Part shown: in pieces, positions 6,697 to 6,813 of the stretch
How positions within the stretch are numbered: the stretch's first letter is position 1
Layout of the letters: every line of letters starts with the position of its first letter
Assembly: GCA_937923355.1 (NCBI GenBank)
Contig: CALAIO010000052.1
Coordinates: 1-6,813, forward strand
DNA from: an uncultured Rhizobiaceae group bacterium
GTDB taxonomy: Bacteria > Pseudomonadota > Alphaproteobacteria > Rhizobiales > Rhizobiaceae
DNA length: 6,813 bases
Direction of reading: 5' to 3'
The notes under the pieces: model-generated
Databases searched by the model: none
The model's input: only the letters and a program-made list of their open reading frames with translations
What the model was told of the DNA's origin: nothing
Position numbers and translations under genes: made by a program

Positions 6697-6746
6697 CAGA
6701 TAACAAAAAGCGTACTTGGAAAAAAGTAACATAATTAAACAGGGTA

Positions 6747-6752
6747 AAAGGA
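6747..6752 (+). promoter_or_regulatory. Ribosome binding site of the putative substrate-binding protein gene
   Basis: AAAGGA lies 8 bases before the ATG at 6761. The 64-bp gap from permease 2 is A-rich and holds only a weak TACTT/AAGTA hairpin (6713-6728); I see no terminator in it, so this gene is probably cotranscribed with the permeases. Confidence 0.7.
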
Positions 6753-6760
6753 TTACACTC

Positions 6761-6813
6761 ATGAAAAAACTTTTAGCAAGCTTTGCAGGACTAGGCCTGG
6801 GCCTTCTTGCTTC
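6761..6813 (+). CDS. Secreted protein, probable BMP-family substrate-binding protein of the importer (3' truncated)
   Basis: Only 17 complete codons lie in the window: MKKLLASFAGLGLGLLA. A Lys-Lys N-terminus followed by a leucine/glycine/alanine-rich hydrophobic core is a typical Sec signal peptide; whether a lipobox cysteine follows cannot be seen. No mature domain is visible, so the identity rests on position. An importer operon with an ATPase and two permeases of this type needs a periplasmic binding protein, and in BMP-type (PnrA/Med-like) systems its gene is normally adjacent. The ribosome site AAAGGA supports the start. Any other exported protein is formally possible. Confidence 0.75.
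   Translation, partial: MKKLLASFAGLGLGLLA

Noticed and set aside
6713..6728. TACTT/AAGTA hairpin after permease 2 as a terminator
   Set aside because: The stem is only 5 AT-rich base pairs with no T tract after it. It is more likely chance in an A-rich intercistronic gap.

Overview
The window looks like chromosomal DNA from an alphaproteobacterium, most likely of the Hyphomicrobiales (Rhizobiales) type with a fairly AT-rich genome. The gene content supports this: an invasion-associated locus B (IalB) family protein, an alphaproteobacterial-style HspQ, a UbiH/COQ6-family ubiquinone hydroxylase, a phosphatidylcholine synthase (Pcs), and a BMP-type nucleoside ABC importer. Genus and species cannot be named from the sequence alone.

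Layout. Bases 2-283 (+) are the C-terminal end of an IalB-family gene that enters from the left edge. Its stop codon sits exactly at the outer end of a 34-bp imperfect inverted repeat (280-313 and 515-548) bounding a 261-bp non-coding, internally structured segment. This looks like a MITE or other non-autonomous insertion at a CTAG target, wedged between the ialB stop and its rho-independent terminator (578-601). On the minus strand, convergent with ialB, lie a ubiquinone-biosynthesis FAD monooxygenase (2176-1007) and hspQ (926-600), with a good promoter candidate in front of each. A 118-bp divergent intergenic region (2177-2294) separates them from pcs (2295-3038, +).

After a 74-bp gap, the rest of the window is an ABC importer operon on the + strand. 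It holds a double-domain ATPase (3113-4687), permease 1 (4677-5789), permease 2 (5776-6696), and the first 17 full codons of a secreted protein (6761 onward, running off the right edge). That last gene is very probably the BMP-family substrate-binding protein. Overlaps of 11 and 14 bp between consecutive transporter genes suggest translational coupling. The four products would form one importer: a periplasmic binding protein, two membrane subunits of the BPD_transp_2 type, and one RbsA-like two-domain ATPase. The substrate is probably a purine nucleoside or related compound by family analogy.

Most of the window is conserved housekeeping and transport DNA. The one structure not explained by ordinary genes is the inverted-repeat element at 280-548. 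I see no phage genes, defence system, CRISPR array, tRNA or rRNA.
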